DNA of 62,854 nucleotides from Haloferula rosea. Its GTDB lineage: Bacteria > Verrucomicrobiota > Verrucomicrobiia > Verrucomicrobiales > Akkermansiaceae. Below, piece after piece: positions 43,854 through 52,294 of the stretch (position 1 is the stretch's first letter; every line of letters starts with the position of its first letter). Below the pieces are notes generated by a model. It was not told the origin of the DNA. It saw only the letters and a program-made list of their open reading frames with translations, and made no database searches. Made by a program: the position numbers and the translations under genes. The DNA is taken from NCBI RefSeq assembly GCF_016595525.1, contig NZ_JAENII010000018.1:1-62854 (forward strand), read 5' to 3'.

Positions 43854-44594
43854 ATGCTTCTGGGAGTCAATATCGACCACGTGGCCACGCTCCGGCAGGC
43901 GCGCTACGCGCTTCTGCCGGATTCGCCGAATGCGGAGCCCTCGCCCCTGCAGGCGGCGCTTGATGCGCAGGCTGGCGGCGCGGATTCGATCACGATCCAC
44001 GTGCGTGGCGACCGACGTCACATGCAGGAGCGCGATGCCTTCGAAGTGCGGTCGGGATCATCGCTGCCGCTGAATTTCGAGATGGGGGTGACCGAGGAGA
44101 TGATTGCGATGGCGCTTCGTCTCAAACCGGAGTTCGCCTGCCTGGTTCCCGAGACCCGCGAGGAAGTCACGACCGAGGGGGGGCTGGACGTTCTGAGCCG
44201 TCTCGAGGAGGTGAACGCCTGCACGAAGAGGCTGCAGGATGCCGGCATCAAGGTGTCGTTGTTCATCGATCCGGATCTGCCGCAGATCGAGGCCGCCGCG
44301 GAATGCGGTGCCGAGATGATCGAACTGCACACCGGTTGTTTCGCCAATGCGGAGAACGAGGATGTGGCGGTCGAGGTCGACCGTCTGGTCGAGGCGGCCC
44401 GGGTGGCGGCGGGCATGGACCTGCAGGTGAATGCCGGGCACGGGATCAACTACCGGAATCTGTCGCAGTTGTTCATGGTGCCCCATCTGTCCGAACTGAA
44501 CATCGGGCACACGATCGTTTCGCGCGCGGTGCAAGTCGGGATGACCGCGGCTGTGCGTGAGATGAAGGAGGCCATGGCCGCTTACCAGGGATGA
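43854..44594 (+). CDS. pdxJ: Pyridoxine 5'-phosphate synthase
   Basis: This 246-residue TIM-barrel enzyme condenses 1-deoxyxylulose 5-phosphate with 3-amino-2-oxopropyl phosphate. The motif LGVNIDHVATLRQAR starts the protein. ITIHVRGDRRHMQERD matches the substrate loop, with Gly where Glu is usual in REDRRH. VNAGHGINYRN is near the C-terminus. Its end overlaps acpS by 4 bp (ATGA), the common pdxJ-acpS arrangement. Confidence 0.95.
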   Translation: MLLGVNIDHVATLRQARYALLPDSPNAEPSPLQAALDAQAGGADSITIHVRGDRRHMQERDAFEVRSGSSLPLNFEMGVTEEMIAMALRLKPEFACLVPETREEVTTEGGLDVLSRLEEVNACTKRLQDAGIKVSLFIDPDLPQIEAAAECGAEMIELHTGCFANAENEDVAVEVDRLVEAARVAAGMDLQVNAGHGINYRNLSQLFMVPHLSELNIGHTIVSRAVQVGMTAAVREMKEAMAAYQG

Positions 44595-44977
44595 CAATTT
44601 TCGGCATCGGGGTGGACGTGGTCGAGATCGAGCGAATCGGTCTGCTTCTGGACCGTTACGACGAGCGTTTCGCGGAGAAGGTTTTCACCGAGACAGAGCG
44701 GGCCTACTGCGACTCCCAGCGTGACCCAAGGCCTCACTATGCCGCCCGTTTCGCCGCCAAGGAGGCGGTTTCCAAGGCTTTTGGGACCGGCGTGGGAAAG
44801 GACCTCAACTGGACCGACATGGAAATCACCCGCGACGCCCTGGGTGCTCCCAAGCTCTTGCTCTCCGGTGCGGGGAAGGCCTTCGCGGAAGCGAACGGCA
44901 TCACGGATGTGAAGATCAGCCTGAGTCACGCCAAGCAGTATGCCGCAGCCAACGCGCTGGCGTGCTGCGGCGCTTGA
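44591..44977 (+). CDS. acpS: Holo-[acyl-carrier-protein] synthase
   Basis: This 128-residue phosphopantetheinyl transferase has the conserved GIGVDVVEIERI (metal Asp) and RFAAKEAVSKAFGTG (metal Glu, catalytic Lys). It converts apo-ACP of fatty acid synthesis to the holo form. It is the only phosphopantetheinyl transferase in the window. AcpS-type enzymes may or may not activate the NRPS carrier domains. It ends 10 bp before the convergent speA stop. Confidence 0.94.
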   Translation: MTIFGIGVDVVEIERIGLLLDRYDERFAEKVFTETERAYCDSQRDPRPHYAARFAAKEAVSKAFGTGVGKDLNWTDMEITRDALGAPKLLLSGAGKAFAEANGITDVKISLSHAKQYAAANALACCGA

Positions 44978-44987
44978 TGCGGGGGAA

Positions 44988-46904
44988 TCAGTCCTCGAAG
45001 TAGGTGTAGCCATTCAAGCCCGCGCGGAACAGGTCCATGACGTGGCGCCTTTCCTTGGGGCTGATGCGGCCCTGGCTGACCGCACGCTCGGCAAACTCCC
45101 GGAAGCGAGTGACGAGTTCCTTCGGGTCGTATTCGACGTAGGAAAGTACGTCGGCCACCGTATCGCCCTCCACCTCGTGGGAGTAGACTGGTTTGCCGTT
45201 CTCGAGGTGAACGCCGACGACGTTGGTGTCCCCGAGCAGGTTGTGAAGGTCGCCGAGGGTCTCCTGATACGCGCCGACGAGGAAGACCCCGATCTGATAG
45301 GGTTCATCCGGGCGCAGTTCGTGCAGGGGAAGGACCTTGCGGACGTCCTCACGATCAATGAAGCGGTCGATCTTTCCGTCGCAGTCGCAGGTGATGTCGG
45401 CGAGCACGGCACGATGCCGGGGCCGTTCCTCCAGACGGTGCAGCGGCATGACCGGGAACAGCTGCTTGATGGCCCAGGAGTCGGGCAGCGACTGGAACAA
45501 ACTGAAGTTGCCGTAGTAGAAGTCGTAGAGGCTGTCCGACAATTCCCTGAGGTCCTCCGGGATGTGGTCGAGCTTCTGAAGCATCTTCGAGATGCGCGTG
45601 ACGAGGTGCCAGAACCACGATTCGGCGAGTGCGCGCTCCCGCAGGGTGGCGTTCCCGTAGAAGAACTGGGCGCGGACCTGATCGCGGTAGTAGGTGGCGT
45701 CGTTGAAGCACTCCTGCAGGTTGTGCGGTGCCAGATCCTTGCCGACCTGGATGAGGTTGACGAGGTTCTGTGGGGCTTCGTCGGGGACCGGGGGAGCTTC
45801 CTCGGTGGTCTGAACGGTTGAGACGTCGAGAATGTTGAAGACAAGGACGGAGTAGTAGGCAACGATGGCCCGCCCCGACTCGGAGATGAGATCGGGATGG
45901 CTCACCCCGTTCTTGTCGCAGATCTGCATGATCGTTTCGATGACATCGGCGCAGTACTCCGGCACGGAGTAGTTGCAGGAGGACTCGAAGTTGGTGTGGG
46001 AGCCATCGTAGTCGACGGCCATACCTCCTCCGATGTCGAGCACTCCCATGGGTGCACCTTCCTTCACCAGGTCGCAATACATCCGCGCGACCTCGGTCGC
46101 ACCCTCGCGGATGGAGGCGATGTTGGGGATCTGGCTTCCCTGGTGGTAGTGGAGCATCTTGAGGCAGCCGAGGTGTCCGCTCTCGCGGAGGCGGTCGACG
46201 ACGGCGATGACCTGGGCGGCGGACAGGCCGAAGACCGATTGGTCGCCCGCGCTCTCTTCCCAGTGTCCGGCGCCCTTGGTGGAAAGGCGCACGCGCACTC
46301 CCAGATTCGGCAGCACGCCGAGATGTTGGGAACGCTGGAGGACGAGATCGAGCTCGGTGGGCATCTCGAGGACGAGCATCACCTTCAGGCCCATCTTCTG
46401 GGCGTGGAGGGCGAGGTCGATGAACTCCTCGTCCTTGTAACCGTTGCAGATCAGGTAGGCCTCGGTGTCGTGCATGTGCGACAGGGCGGCGATCAATTCC
46501 GGCTTCGATCCGGCCTCAAGACCGTAGTGAAACTTCTTCCCGAACTCGGTGATCTCCTCGATGACCTGCCGTTGCTGGTTCACCTTGATGGGATAGACGC
46601 CGCGGTAGTTGCCGCGGTATTTCGTCTTCTTGATGGCGGACTGGAACGACTCATTGAGTTCGGCGATCCGGGATTGAAGGATGTCCCGGAAACGGAGGAG
46701 AACAGGGAGGGCGGTGCCACGGTCCTGCAAACCCTCGATGATGTTGTGGAGGGAGACGTCCTGGAAGCCGTCGCCATCCTGCAGTCGCACGGTGGCGTGG
46801 CCGTCGTCGTTGACGTCGAAGAATCCGTGTCCCCAGTCCTTGGTGCCGTAGAGTTCGGCGGAGCGTTCTGGGGTCCAAGGGCGTTCAGGTGAGGTCGGTG
46901 CCAT
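44988..46904 (-). CDS. speA: Biosynthetic arginine decarboxylase
   Basis: This 638-residue PLP enzyme makes agmatine from arginine. The PLP lysine is in GVYPIKVNQQ, the phosphate-binding glycines in LDIGGGMAVDYDG, and SESGRAIVAYY and GAYQETLGDLHNLLGD are typical of SpeA. ATG 46904 is chosen (MAPTSPERPWTPERSAELYG); an earlier in-frame ATG at 46988 adds 28 residues without similarity. It lies near nspC on the same strand, which suggests polyamine synthesis. Confidence 0.94.
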   Translation of the reverse strand: MAPTSPERPWTPERSAELYGTKDWGHGFFDVNDDGHATVRLQDGDGFQDVSLHNIIEGLQDRGTALPVLLRFRDILQSRIAELNESFQSAIKKTKYRGNYRGVYPIKVNQQRQVIEEITEFGKKFHYGLEAGSKPELIAALSHMHDTEAYLICNGYKDEEFIDLALHAQKMGLKVMLVLEMPTELDLVLQRSQHLGVLPNLGVRVRLSTKGAGHWEESAGDQSVFGLSAAQVIAVVDRLRESGHLGCLKMLHYHQGSQIPNIASIREGATEVARMYCDLVKEGAPMGVLDIGGGMAVDYDGSHTNFESSCNYSVPEYCADVIETIMQICDKNGVSHPDLISESGRAIVAYYSVLVFNILDVSTVQTTEEAPPVPDEAPQNLVNLIQVGKDLAPHNLQECFNDATYYRDQVRAQFFYGNATLRERALAESWFWHLVTRISKMLQKLDHIPEDLRELSDSLYDFYYGNFSLFQSLPDSWAIKQLFPVMPLHRLEERPRHRAVLADITCDCDGKIDRFIDREDVRKVLPLHELRPDEPYQIGVFLVGAYQETLGDLHNLLGDTNVVGVHLENGKPVYSHEVEGDTVADVLSYVEYDPKELVTRFREFAERAVSQGRISPKERRHVMDLFRAGLNGYTYFED

Positions 46905-46959
46905 GGGTCGGAAGGGAGTTCGGAAATGTTGGATGGTGAAGAGACAAAAGTGAGGGATT

Positions 46960-47388
46960 TCAGGGGGCCTCGTTGGATGGAGGCACACTGTGGATCTTTT
47001 GCTCGAGGATGTGCTGAAGTTCGTGGAGACGTTTGTGTTCCTGTCGCCACCGGAGCGCCACGAACAAGAGGCAAACCATCCAGATCAGGAACAGAAGAGT
47101 CGAGAGATTACTGAAGACGGGTTCGATGGTCTCGAAAGCACTTTCGAGATCGGTGGTGTCGGTGGTTGAAAACCCGCCGTCACCAAGGAACCCGTAGGGC
47201 CAGACGTTCCAAAAGCAGGTGGTGAAGGTGGCGCAGGGAAGATCCATGATGGCCGCCAACAGCAGGCCCCTCGAAGCAGCCGTGCGGAGGTTTCGGAAAG
47301 CCACTGCGATACTGAGCATGAGGATGCTCGTGGCGAATCCGAAGAAGAGCCAGAAGAGGTCGCTGAAGATGGGGAGCTCGGGGATCAT
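46960..47388 (-). CDS. Hypothetical membrane protein between nspC and speA
   Basis: This 142-residue protein has hydrophobic helices at about 8-30, 42-62 and 94-112, and a charged, helical C-terminal tail (RWRQEHKRLHELQHILEQK). The family is not recognised. It lies 17 bp after nspC and 55 bp before speA on the same strand, so it is probably cotranscribed with the polyamine genes. A link to polyamine handling is only positional. Confidence 0.62.
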   Translation of the reverse strand: MIPELPIFSDLFWLFFGFATSILMLSIAVAFRNLRTAASRGLLLAAIMDLPCATFTTCFWNVWPYGFLGDGGFSTTDTTDLESAFETIEPVFSNLSTLLFLIWMVCLLFVALRWRQEHKRLHELQHILEQKIHSVPPSNEAP

Positions 47389-47405
47389 GAATGGCCGGGA
47401 TGAGT

Positions 47406-48632
47406 TTATGCCAATCGGTCCCTGAAGTCGGAGTAGTCGAACCGGCGGATGGTTTCCAATCGTCCATCCGGATGCTGCAGCACGATGTCGGGATGGGGGA
47501 CGCCGTTGAAGGTGGAGGTCTTCACCATCGTGTAGTGCGCCATGTCGTCGAAGACGAGGGTGTCCCCGGCCACCAGGGGCCGATGGAAACCGTAGTCGCC
47601 GATGACGTCGCCGGCGAGGCAGGTTGGACCGGCGAGCCGGTAGATCCGATCGTTCCCGGAGGGGGCAGCGTTTGCCTGAGCCGGGTCAGTGGTCGGGTGG
47701 TAGCTTTCGCCATCAATTGTCACGGCGGGACGGGGCGAGTCCGATGGCGGGTGGGTGCCGGGCTCGGCGAGAAAGACATCCGGGCGGTAGGGCATCTCGA
47801 GGACGTCGGGCATGTGCGCGGTGGCGGAGACGTCGAGGATGGCATGCCGATGCCCCATGCTTTCGAAGACGTCGATGACGGTCGCCCGAAGCACACCGGT
47901 GTGGATGGCGACGGCTTCTCCGGGTTCCAGCCAGACCTCGAGCTGATAGCGTTCGCGGGTCCGACGGATCAGGTCGACGAGAAGCCTGCGGTCGTAGTCG
48001 GGCTTGGTGATCCAATGACCACCGCCGAGATTGAGGTACTGGAACTGCGAGGAGCGTAGTAGGTCACCGAAACGTCGATCGACCGCATCGAGGGTCGACT
48101 CGAGGTCATCGGCGCCCTGTTCGCAGAGGGTGTGGAAATGAAGCCCGCTGAGACCGGTCAGGTCCTGCCCGGCGAGTTGGTCGATGGTGATGCCGAGCCG
48201 GGATCCCGGGGTGCACGGGTCGTAGAGCGGGGTGTCTCCGGTGGAGTGCTCGGGGTTGATCCGCAGGCCGCACTGGATCTCACCCGCGAGGTAGCGCGGA
48301 TGACTGCGGACGAGTGGCTCGAATTGCTGCCACTGGGTCAGTGAATTGAAATCCAGGTGGTGGGTGAATTCCAGCAGCGCCCTGATTTCATCCTCCTGAT
48401 AGGCCGGGGAGTAGGTCAGGGTGTGCTTGCCGAAGTGTTCGTGTGAGAGCCGGGCTTCCCAGAGTCCGGAGGCACAGCAGCCGTCGAGGTCGTCCCGAAT
48501 CGAGGGAAAGGCCTTCCAGCATGAAAAGCCCTTCAGGGCGAGGACGATGCGGCAATCGGCCTCTTCACGGATGTGCCGCAGGATGCCCGAATTGGACTGC
48601 AGGGCGGCGAGGGAGATGACGAAGGAGGCCAT
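47406..48632 (-). CDS. nspC: Carboxynorspermidine/carboxyspermidine decarboxylase
   Basis: This 408-residue fold-III PLP decarboxylase has the PLP lysine in LALKGFS (Lys34), LHFHTLCEQ, the glycine-rich LNLGGGHWI, LEPGEAV and the second-subunit motif GPTCLAGDVIGDY with catalytic Cys. NspC makes norspermidine or, in many bacteria, spermidine from carboxyspermidine. Together with speA it supports an agmatine-putrescine-carboxyspermidine route. The matching carboxyspermidine dehydrogenase is not in the window. Confidence 0.9.
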   Translation of the reverse strand: MASFVISLAALQSNSGILRHIREEADCRIVLALKGFSCWKAFPSIRDDLDGCCASGLWEARLSHEHFGKHTLTYSPAYQEDEIRALLEFTHHLDFNSLTQWQQFEPLVRSHPRYLAGEIQCGLRINPEHSTGDTPLYDPCTPGSRLGITIDQLAGQDLTGLSGLHFHTLCEQGADDLESTLDAVDRRFGDLLRSSQFQYLNLGGGHWITKPDYDRRLLVDLIRRTRERYQLEVWLEPGEAVAIHTGVLRATVIDVFESMGHRHAILDVSATAHMPDVLEMPYRPDVFLAEPGTHPPSDSPRPAVTIDGESYHPTTDPAQANAAPSGNDRIYRLAGPTCLAGDVIGDYGFHRPLVAGDTLVFDDMAHYTMVKTSTFNGVPHPDIVLQHPDGRLETIRRFDYSDFRDRLA

Positions 48633-48680
48633 GGAACCGGGTTTCGGGGCTTCGAATCGGCGCGTGCAGGGAGGCGGGGG

Positions 48681-49310
48681 TCAGTGCCCGAAGAACTTGA
48701 TCGCGAACAAGCCGCCGATCAGCAGGACTCCGAAGGCGAGGAACCACCACTCGAGGTGCTTCTCGATGTAGGGGCGGATCTTCGGACCGAAGACCCGGAT
48801 GATGCCGGCGACGACGAAGAAGCGGAAACCGCGGCCGATGATGGAAGCACCGATGAGGAGCGGAAGGTTGTAGTGGAAGAGTCCGGAGGCCACGGTGAAC
48901 ACCTTGTAGGGGATGGGGGTGATGGCGGCGATCAGGATGCCCCAAAAGCCGTATTCGGCATACCAGGTCTGGATCTGTTCCTGGGTATGTCCATCGGGGT
49001 CGAAGAGTCCCAGGAGTGGCTTGGCGACCGACTCGGCCAGCCCCCAGCCGATCAGCCATCCGAGGATCCCCCCGAGTACGGAGCCTGCCGTACAAACGAG
49101 GGCATACTTTGCCCACTTGTCCCGGGCCCCAAAAACGAGGGCGAGCAGGAGGACGTCGGGTGGGATCGGAAAGAAGGAGGATTCCGCGAAGGCGATCAGG
49201 AAGAGGGCCCAAGTGCCTCCGGGGCGGTCCGCCCATGAGATGGTCCAGGCGTAGAGTCGGCGGATGATGCCCTGTTTTGGTTCCGCAGGGGCTTCAAGGG
49301 TATCGGACAT
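48681..49310 (-). CDS. YqaA/DedA-like (VTT-domain) membrane protein
   Basis: This 209-residue protein has the SNARE-associated/VTT pattern: FAESSFFPIPPDVLLLAL, a GSVLGGILGWLIGWGL helix and AITPIPYKVFTVASGLF with a re-entrant proline, followed by RGFRFFVVAG. Relatives include YqaA and DedA scramblase/flippase-like proteins. It starts 1 bp after gpsA, so it belongs to a phospholipid-precursor operon, in keeping with a role in membrane lipid handling. Confidence 0.82.
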   Translation of the reverse strand: MSDTLEAPAEPKQGIIRRLYAWTISWADRPGGTWALFLIAFAESSFFPIPPDVLLLALVFGARDKWAKYALVCTAGSVLGGILGWLIGWGLAESVAKPLLGLFDPDGHTQEQIQTWYAEYGFWGILIAAITPIPYKVFTVASGLFHYNLPLLIGASIIGRGFRFFVVAGIIRVFGPKIRPYIEKHLEWWFLAFGVLLIGGLFAIKFFGH

Positions 49311-49311
49311 G

Positions 49312-50313
49312 TCAGTCGGTTTCTGGGCGTGGATCGCGGGTGAGCAATTCTTTCAGGGCATGGCCGGCGGGCTTGTGCTCGTAGAGCACGGCATAGACGG
49401 CATCGATGATGGGAGTGCGGGCGCCGACCCGACGCGCGGCCTCGTAGATCGATTGGGTGTTCGGCACGCCTTCCGCGACCATGCCGAGTTGGTCGACGGC
49501 TTCCTTCAGCGACCGGCCTTCACCGAGGGCGAGACCGACGCGGTGGTTGCGTGAATGGACCGAGAAGCAGGTGGCGATCAGGTCACCGACGCCGGAGAGC
49601 CCGCTGAAGGTTTCGATCCGGCCACCGAGTTGCACGCCGAGCCTCGTCATTTCGGCGAGGGCGCGCGTGACGAGGGCGGCGATGGCGTTGTCGCCGAGTC
49701 CGAGCCCGGAGGTGATGCCGGCGGCGATGGCGTAGACGTTCTTGATCGCCCCGCCGAGCTCGATGCCGGCGAGGTCGTCGCTGGTGTAGCTGCGGAAATT
49801 CGGCGAGGTGAAGAGGGTCTGGAGGTCGCGGGCCAATGCCTCGTCACAGCAGCCGATGACGGCGCAGGTGGCGAGGTCGGTGGCGATCTCTTCGGCGTGA
49901 TTGGGGCCCGACAGCACCGCTACCGGGTGCCCCGGGCAGCAGGCTTCGATGATGGTGCTCATGCGCTCGCCGGTGCCACGTTCGATTCCCTTGGCACAGG
50001 AAAGCAGGGCGGTCTGTGGATCGAGTCCGGCATTTGCGAGCTGCGTTGCGGTTTCCCGCGTGGCGGAGGTGGGGACACAGAAGAGGATGAGGGGGAAACC
50101 GGAGGCGGCTTCCTCGAGCCTAGTCGTAGCCCGGACCGAGGCAGGCAGGCTCGATTTCGTCATGTAGCGCGGGTTCCGATGGTCGCGGGTAATGCCCTCG
50201 GCGACCTCCGGGTCACGGCCGACCATGACGACTTCCTGTAGCGACTGGCCGATGAGGTGGGCCAGGGCGGTTCCGAACGATCCGGTTCCAAGAATGGCAG
50301 CGCGTTGGATCAT
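49312..50313 (-). CDS. gpsA: Glycerol-3-phosphate dehydrogenase [NAD(P)+]
   Basis: This 333-residue enzyme reduces dihydroxyacetone phosphate to sn-glycerol 3-phosphate for phospholipids. It has the Rossmann motif ILGTGSFGTAL, SCAKGIERGTGERM, the catalytic lysine in ELGGAIKNVYAIAAG and GLSGVGDLIATC. Its start overlaps the plsY stop (ATGA), so product and user enzyme are coupled. Confidence 0.95.
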   Translation of the reverse strand: MIQRAAILGTGSFGTALAHLIGQSLQEVVMVGRDPEVAEGITRDHRNPRYMTKSSLPASVRATTRLEEAASGFPLILFCVPTSATRETATQLANAGLDPQTALLSCAKGIERGTGERMSTIIEACCPGHPVAVLSGPNHAEEIATDLATCAVIGCCDEALARDLQTLFTSPNFRSYTSDDLAGIELGGAIKNVYAIAAGITSGLGLGDNAIAALVTRALAEMTRLGVQLGGRIETFSGLSGVGDLIATCFSVHSRNHRVGLALGEGRSLKEAVDQLGMVAEGVPNTQSIYEAARRVGARTPIIDAVYAVLYEHKPAGHALKELLTRDPRPETD

Positions 50314-51041
50314 GAGGATTCCTTGGTATTGTTGCGGCTGAAGCGATGCTCCGTGCCTTCACGAAGGCGCTGGATGTTGGTGCGGTGTTTCCAGATCGCA
50401 AGCAGACCGATGGTGAGTGAAAAGAAGAACAAGGGCTTGTTCCAGGTTCCAGCTTCCCACAGTGAAATCCCGTCGGCGTTCTTGTGAAAACGAGCTCCGA
50501 TGTGGGTCAGCACGGGCAGGGCGGCGGCGGCACCGATCGAAGCGATCGAGACGTAGCGGGTGGTCACGAAGAGGATGATCCAGACGAGGATGAGGAGGAC
50601 GACGGCGGCCGGCATCAGTCCGAGCAGGACTCCGCCCGAGGTGGCGATACCCTTGCCTCCCTTGAAGCCGACCCACGGCGAGTAGTTGTGCCCTAGCACG
50701 GCGCAGAGCGCGGTGATGACGTGGACGAGTTGACCGGTGAATTGCTTTTCCACCGGCAGGTGCATGGCGAGTCCGTCGAGGAACCCGAGGTGGGGCACGA
50801 TCGCCTTGCCGTCGATCTGGATCAGGTTGATCGCGATGACGATGGGAATGTATCCCTTCAGGAGATCGAGGAAGAGACAGGTGATGCCGTACTGTTTGCC
50901 GACGACGCGCAGGACGTTGGTGGCGCCGATGTTGCCCGATCCATGGGCGCGGATGTCGATGCCCTTGAGCCTGGCAATGAAGAGGCCAAAGGGAATCGAG
51001 CCAAGCAGGAAGGCGAGGACTGGGCAGATCCAGAGTTGCAT
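50310..51041 (-). CDS. plsY: Glycerol-3-phosphate acyltransferase PlsY
   Basis: This 243-residue membrane enzyme transfers acyl from acyl-phosphate to glycerol 3-phosphate. It has the three PlsY motifs: GSIPFG with the following segment, GSGNIGATNVLR and GGKGIATSGGV. ATG 51041 (MQLWICPVLAF) is the conserved start; upstream in-frame sequence to 51140 belongs to the overlapping end of the neighbouring gene. The loop between helices (near DGKAIVPHLG...VEKQF) is somewhat longer than usual. Confidence 0.92.
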   Translation of the reverse strand: MQLWICPVLAFLLGSIPFGLFIARLKGIDIRAHGSGNIGATNVLRVVGKQYGITCLFLDLLKGYIPIVIAINLIQIDGKAIVPHLGFLDGLAMHLPVEKQFTGQLVHVITALCAVLGHNYSPWVGFKGGKGIATSGGVLLGLMPAAVVLLILVWIILFVTTRYVSIASIGAAAALPVLTHIGARFHKNADGISLWEAGTWNKPLFFFSLTIGLLAIWKHRTNIQRLREGTEHRFSRNNTKESS

Positions 51042-51066
51042 GAAGGAGGTGGAGCGATGGGGGTTG

Positions 51067-51825
51067 CTAGAGCTTCCAGTGGTCGGCGACCCATGGCACC
51101 GGCTTGACGCGGTGGTGAATCTTCTTGCCTTCGAATCCATTGACGGCGTCGTGCGGATCCGGTTGGCCGTGGAAGACGAGGAACTTGGCGCCCTTCGGTT
51201 GCGGTGGGCTCATGACGAGATTGAGCGGGAAGGGGGGGCGCACGTTGAACTTGAAGCTGCGCACCCATTCCTCGGGCCACCAGTAGCGCTCTTTCATGGC
51301 GTAGGTGAGGAAGTGCTGCTCGGTGACGAAGATCGAACGGTCCTGGGCGCGCTCGATCTCCTTCATGAAGGTGTCGTAGATGTACTGGGACTTGCCTGCC
51401 TCGAAGCGGAAGATGGACGAGTTGCCGATCTCGGGCCGTTTGCGGAAGATCTGTTTCCGCTTCTCCCACCAGTTGTGGATGATGCAGTTCTTGCCGGGCT
51501 TGTAGTCGAAGAAGCAGTCGATCGAATTGAGAATGACGAGGTCCAGGTCGAGGAACAGGGTCGGGCCGGACAGGTTGAGGTATCCGTCCCGGGTCATGAC
51601 GAGCTTCATGAAGACATTCGGCCACTTCGACTGGGTGATGCCGGGGTTCTCCGGGAAGGCGGCGGTCTCGACTTCTTCGATGAGATCCGTGGTGTCGTCA
51701 GTCACGCAGATGAAGCGGAAGGGGCGGGAGAGATTCCGCTCAATCGACCGATAGAGGACGTTCACGTAGTGGGCCGGATACCGGGTGCCCCACTTCATGC
51801 AGATGATGTTGACTGGCTCGGGCAT
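51067..51825 (-). CDS. Putative glycosyltransferase with DxD motif
   Basis: This 252-residue protein starts at ATG 51825 (MPEPVNIICMKWGTRY). It has a GT-A-like layout: an N-terminal VNVLYRSIERNL...FRFICVTDD segment, the metal-binding FLDLDLVIL (DxD) and a C-terminal FHGQPDPHD block like that seen in GT8-like and capsule-related transferases. There is no signal peptide or membrane helix. It lies 25 bp upstream of plsY on the same strand and may be cotranscribed. Sugar and acceptor unknown. Confidence 0.68.
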   Translation of the reverse strand: MPEPVNIICMKWGTRYPAHYVNVLYRSIERNLSRPFRFICVTDDTTDLIEEVETAAFPENPGITQSKWPNVFMKLVMTRDGYLNLSGPTLFLDLDLVILNSIDCFFDYKPGKNCIIHNWWEKRKQIFRKRPEIGNSSIFRFEAGKSQYIYDTFMKEIERAQDRSIFVTEQHFLTYAMKERYWWPEEWVRSFKFNVRPPFPLNLVMSPPQPKGAKFLVFHGQPDPHDAVNGFEGKKIHHRVKPVPWVADHWKL

Positions 51826-52004
51826 GCTGTAAGGCGGGGATTGCGGCCTGCTGGTGGTCGATTGCCAAGCGCAAAGGGAGGCAATCCGGAGGATGGCGGC
51901 GCTTTTCCTGCCGTGGTGGGTATGGAGGGGTCGGGGAAAGGCGGGGTTTGAGGCGGGTCCGCCCGGGGTTCGTGCGGGGATGATCGATTTTTGAACAATT
52001 CGTG

Positions 52005-52033
52005 TTGCCAAAATTGCTCGGGCGTGATGCTTT
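52005..52033 (+). promoter_or_regulatory. Possible sigma-70-type promoter of tRNA-Leu
   Basis: TTGCCA (52005-52010) and TGCTTT (52028-52033) are separated by 17 bp and stand about 27 bp before the tRNA. The -35 box is good and the -10 box poor. The surrounding gap 51826-52059 shows nothing else. Confidence 0.3.
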
Positions 52034-52059
52034 CGCCGCCCGGCGTTTCACCGGTCACA

Positions 52060-52146
52060 GCGCACGTGGCGGAATTGGTAGACGCGCATGATTCAGGTTC
52101 ATGTGTCCTCACGGACGTGGAGGTTCGATTCCTCTCGTGCGCACCA
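52060..52146 (+). tRNA. tRNA-Leu (anticodon CAG)
   Basis: This is an 87-nt gene with the CCA end encoded. The acceptor stem pairs GCGCACG with CGTGCGC. The D-arm is GCGGAATTGGTAGACGC. The anticodon stem CATGA/TCATG encloses loop TTCAGGT (anticodon CAG). A long class II variable arm (TGTCC TCAC GGACG) and the T-arm GAGGTTCGATTCCTC follow. It reads CUG codons. Confidence 0.96.
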
Positions 52147-52168
52147 CTTTTTTCAACTCAGTTGAGCC

Positions 52169-52196
52169 AAAAGCCAGTCCTCCGGGGCTGGCTTTT
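52169..52196 (+). terminator. Rho-independent terminator after tRNA-Leu
   Basis: AAAAGCCAG / CTGGCTTTT forms a 9-bp stem with a 10-nt loop and ends in TTTTG, 22 bp downstream of the tRNA. Confidence 0.8.
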
Positions 52197-52294
52197 GTGC
52201 GTCTTGGTCGAGGATCCCGGCGATGCCACGAAAATGTCGCTGATGAGGGAGGATTCTGTAAGGTTGCGCAAATGCCGCTGCGTAAAGGCCGGAC

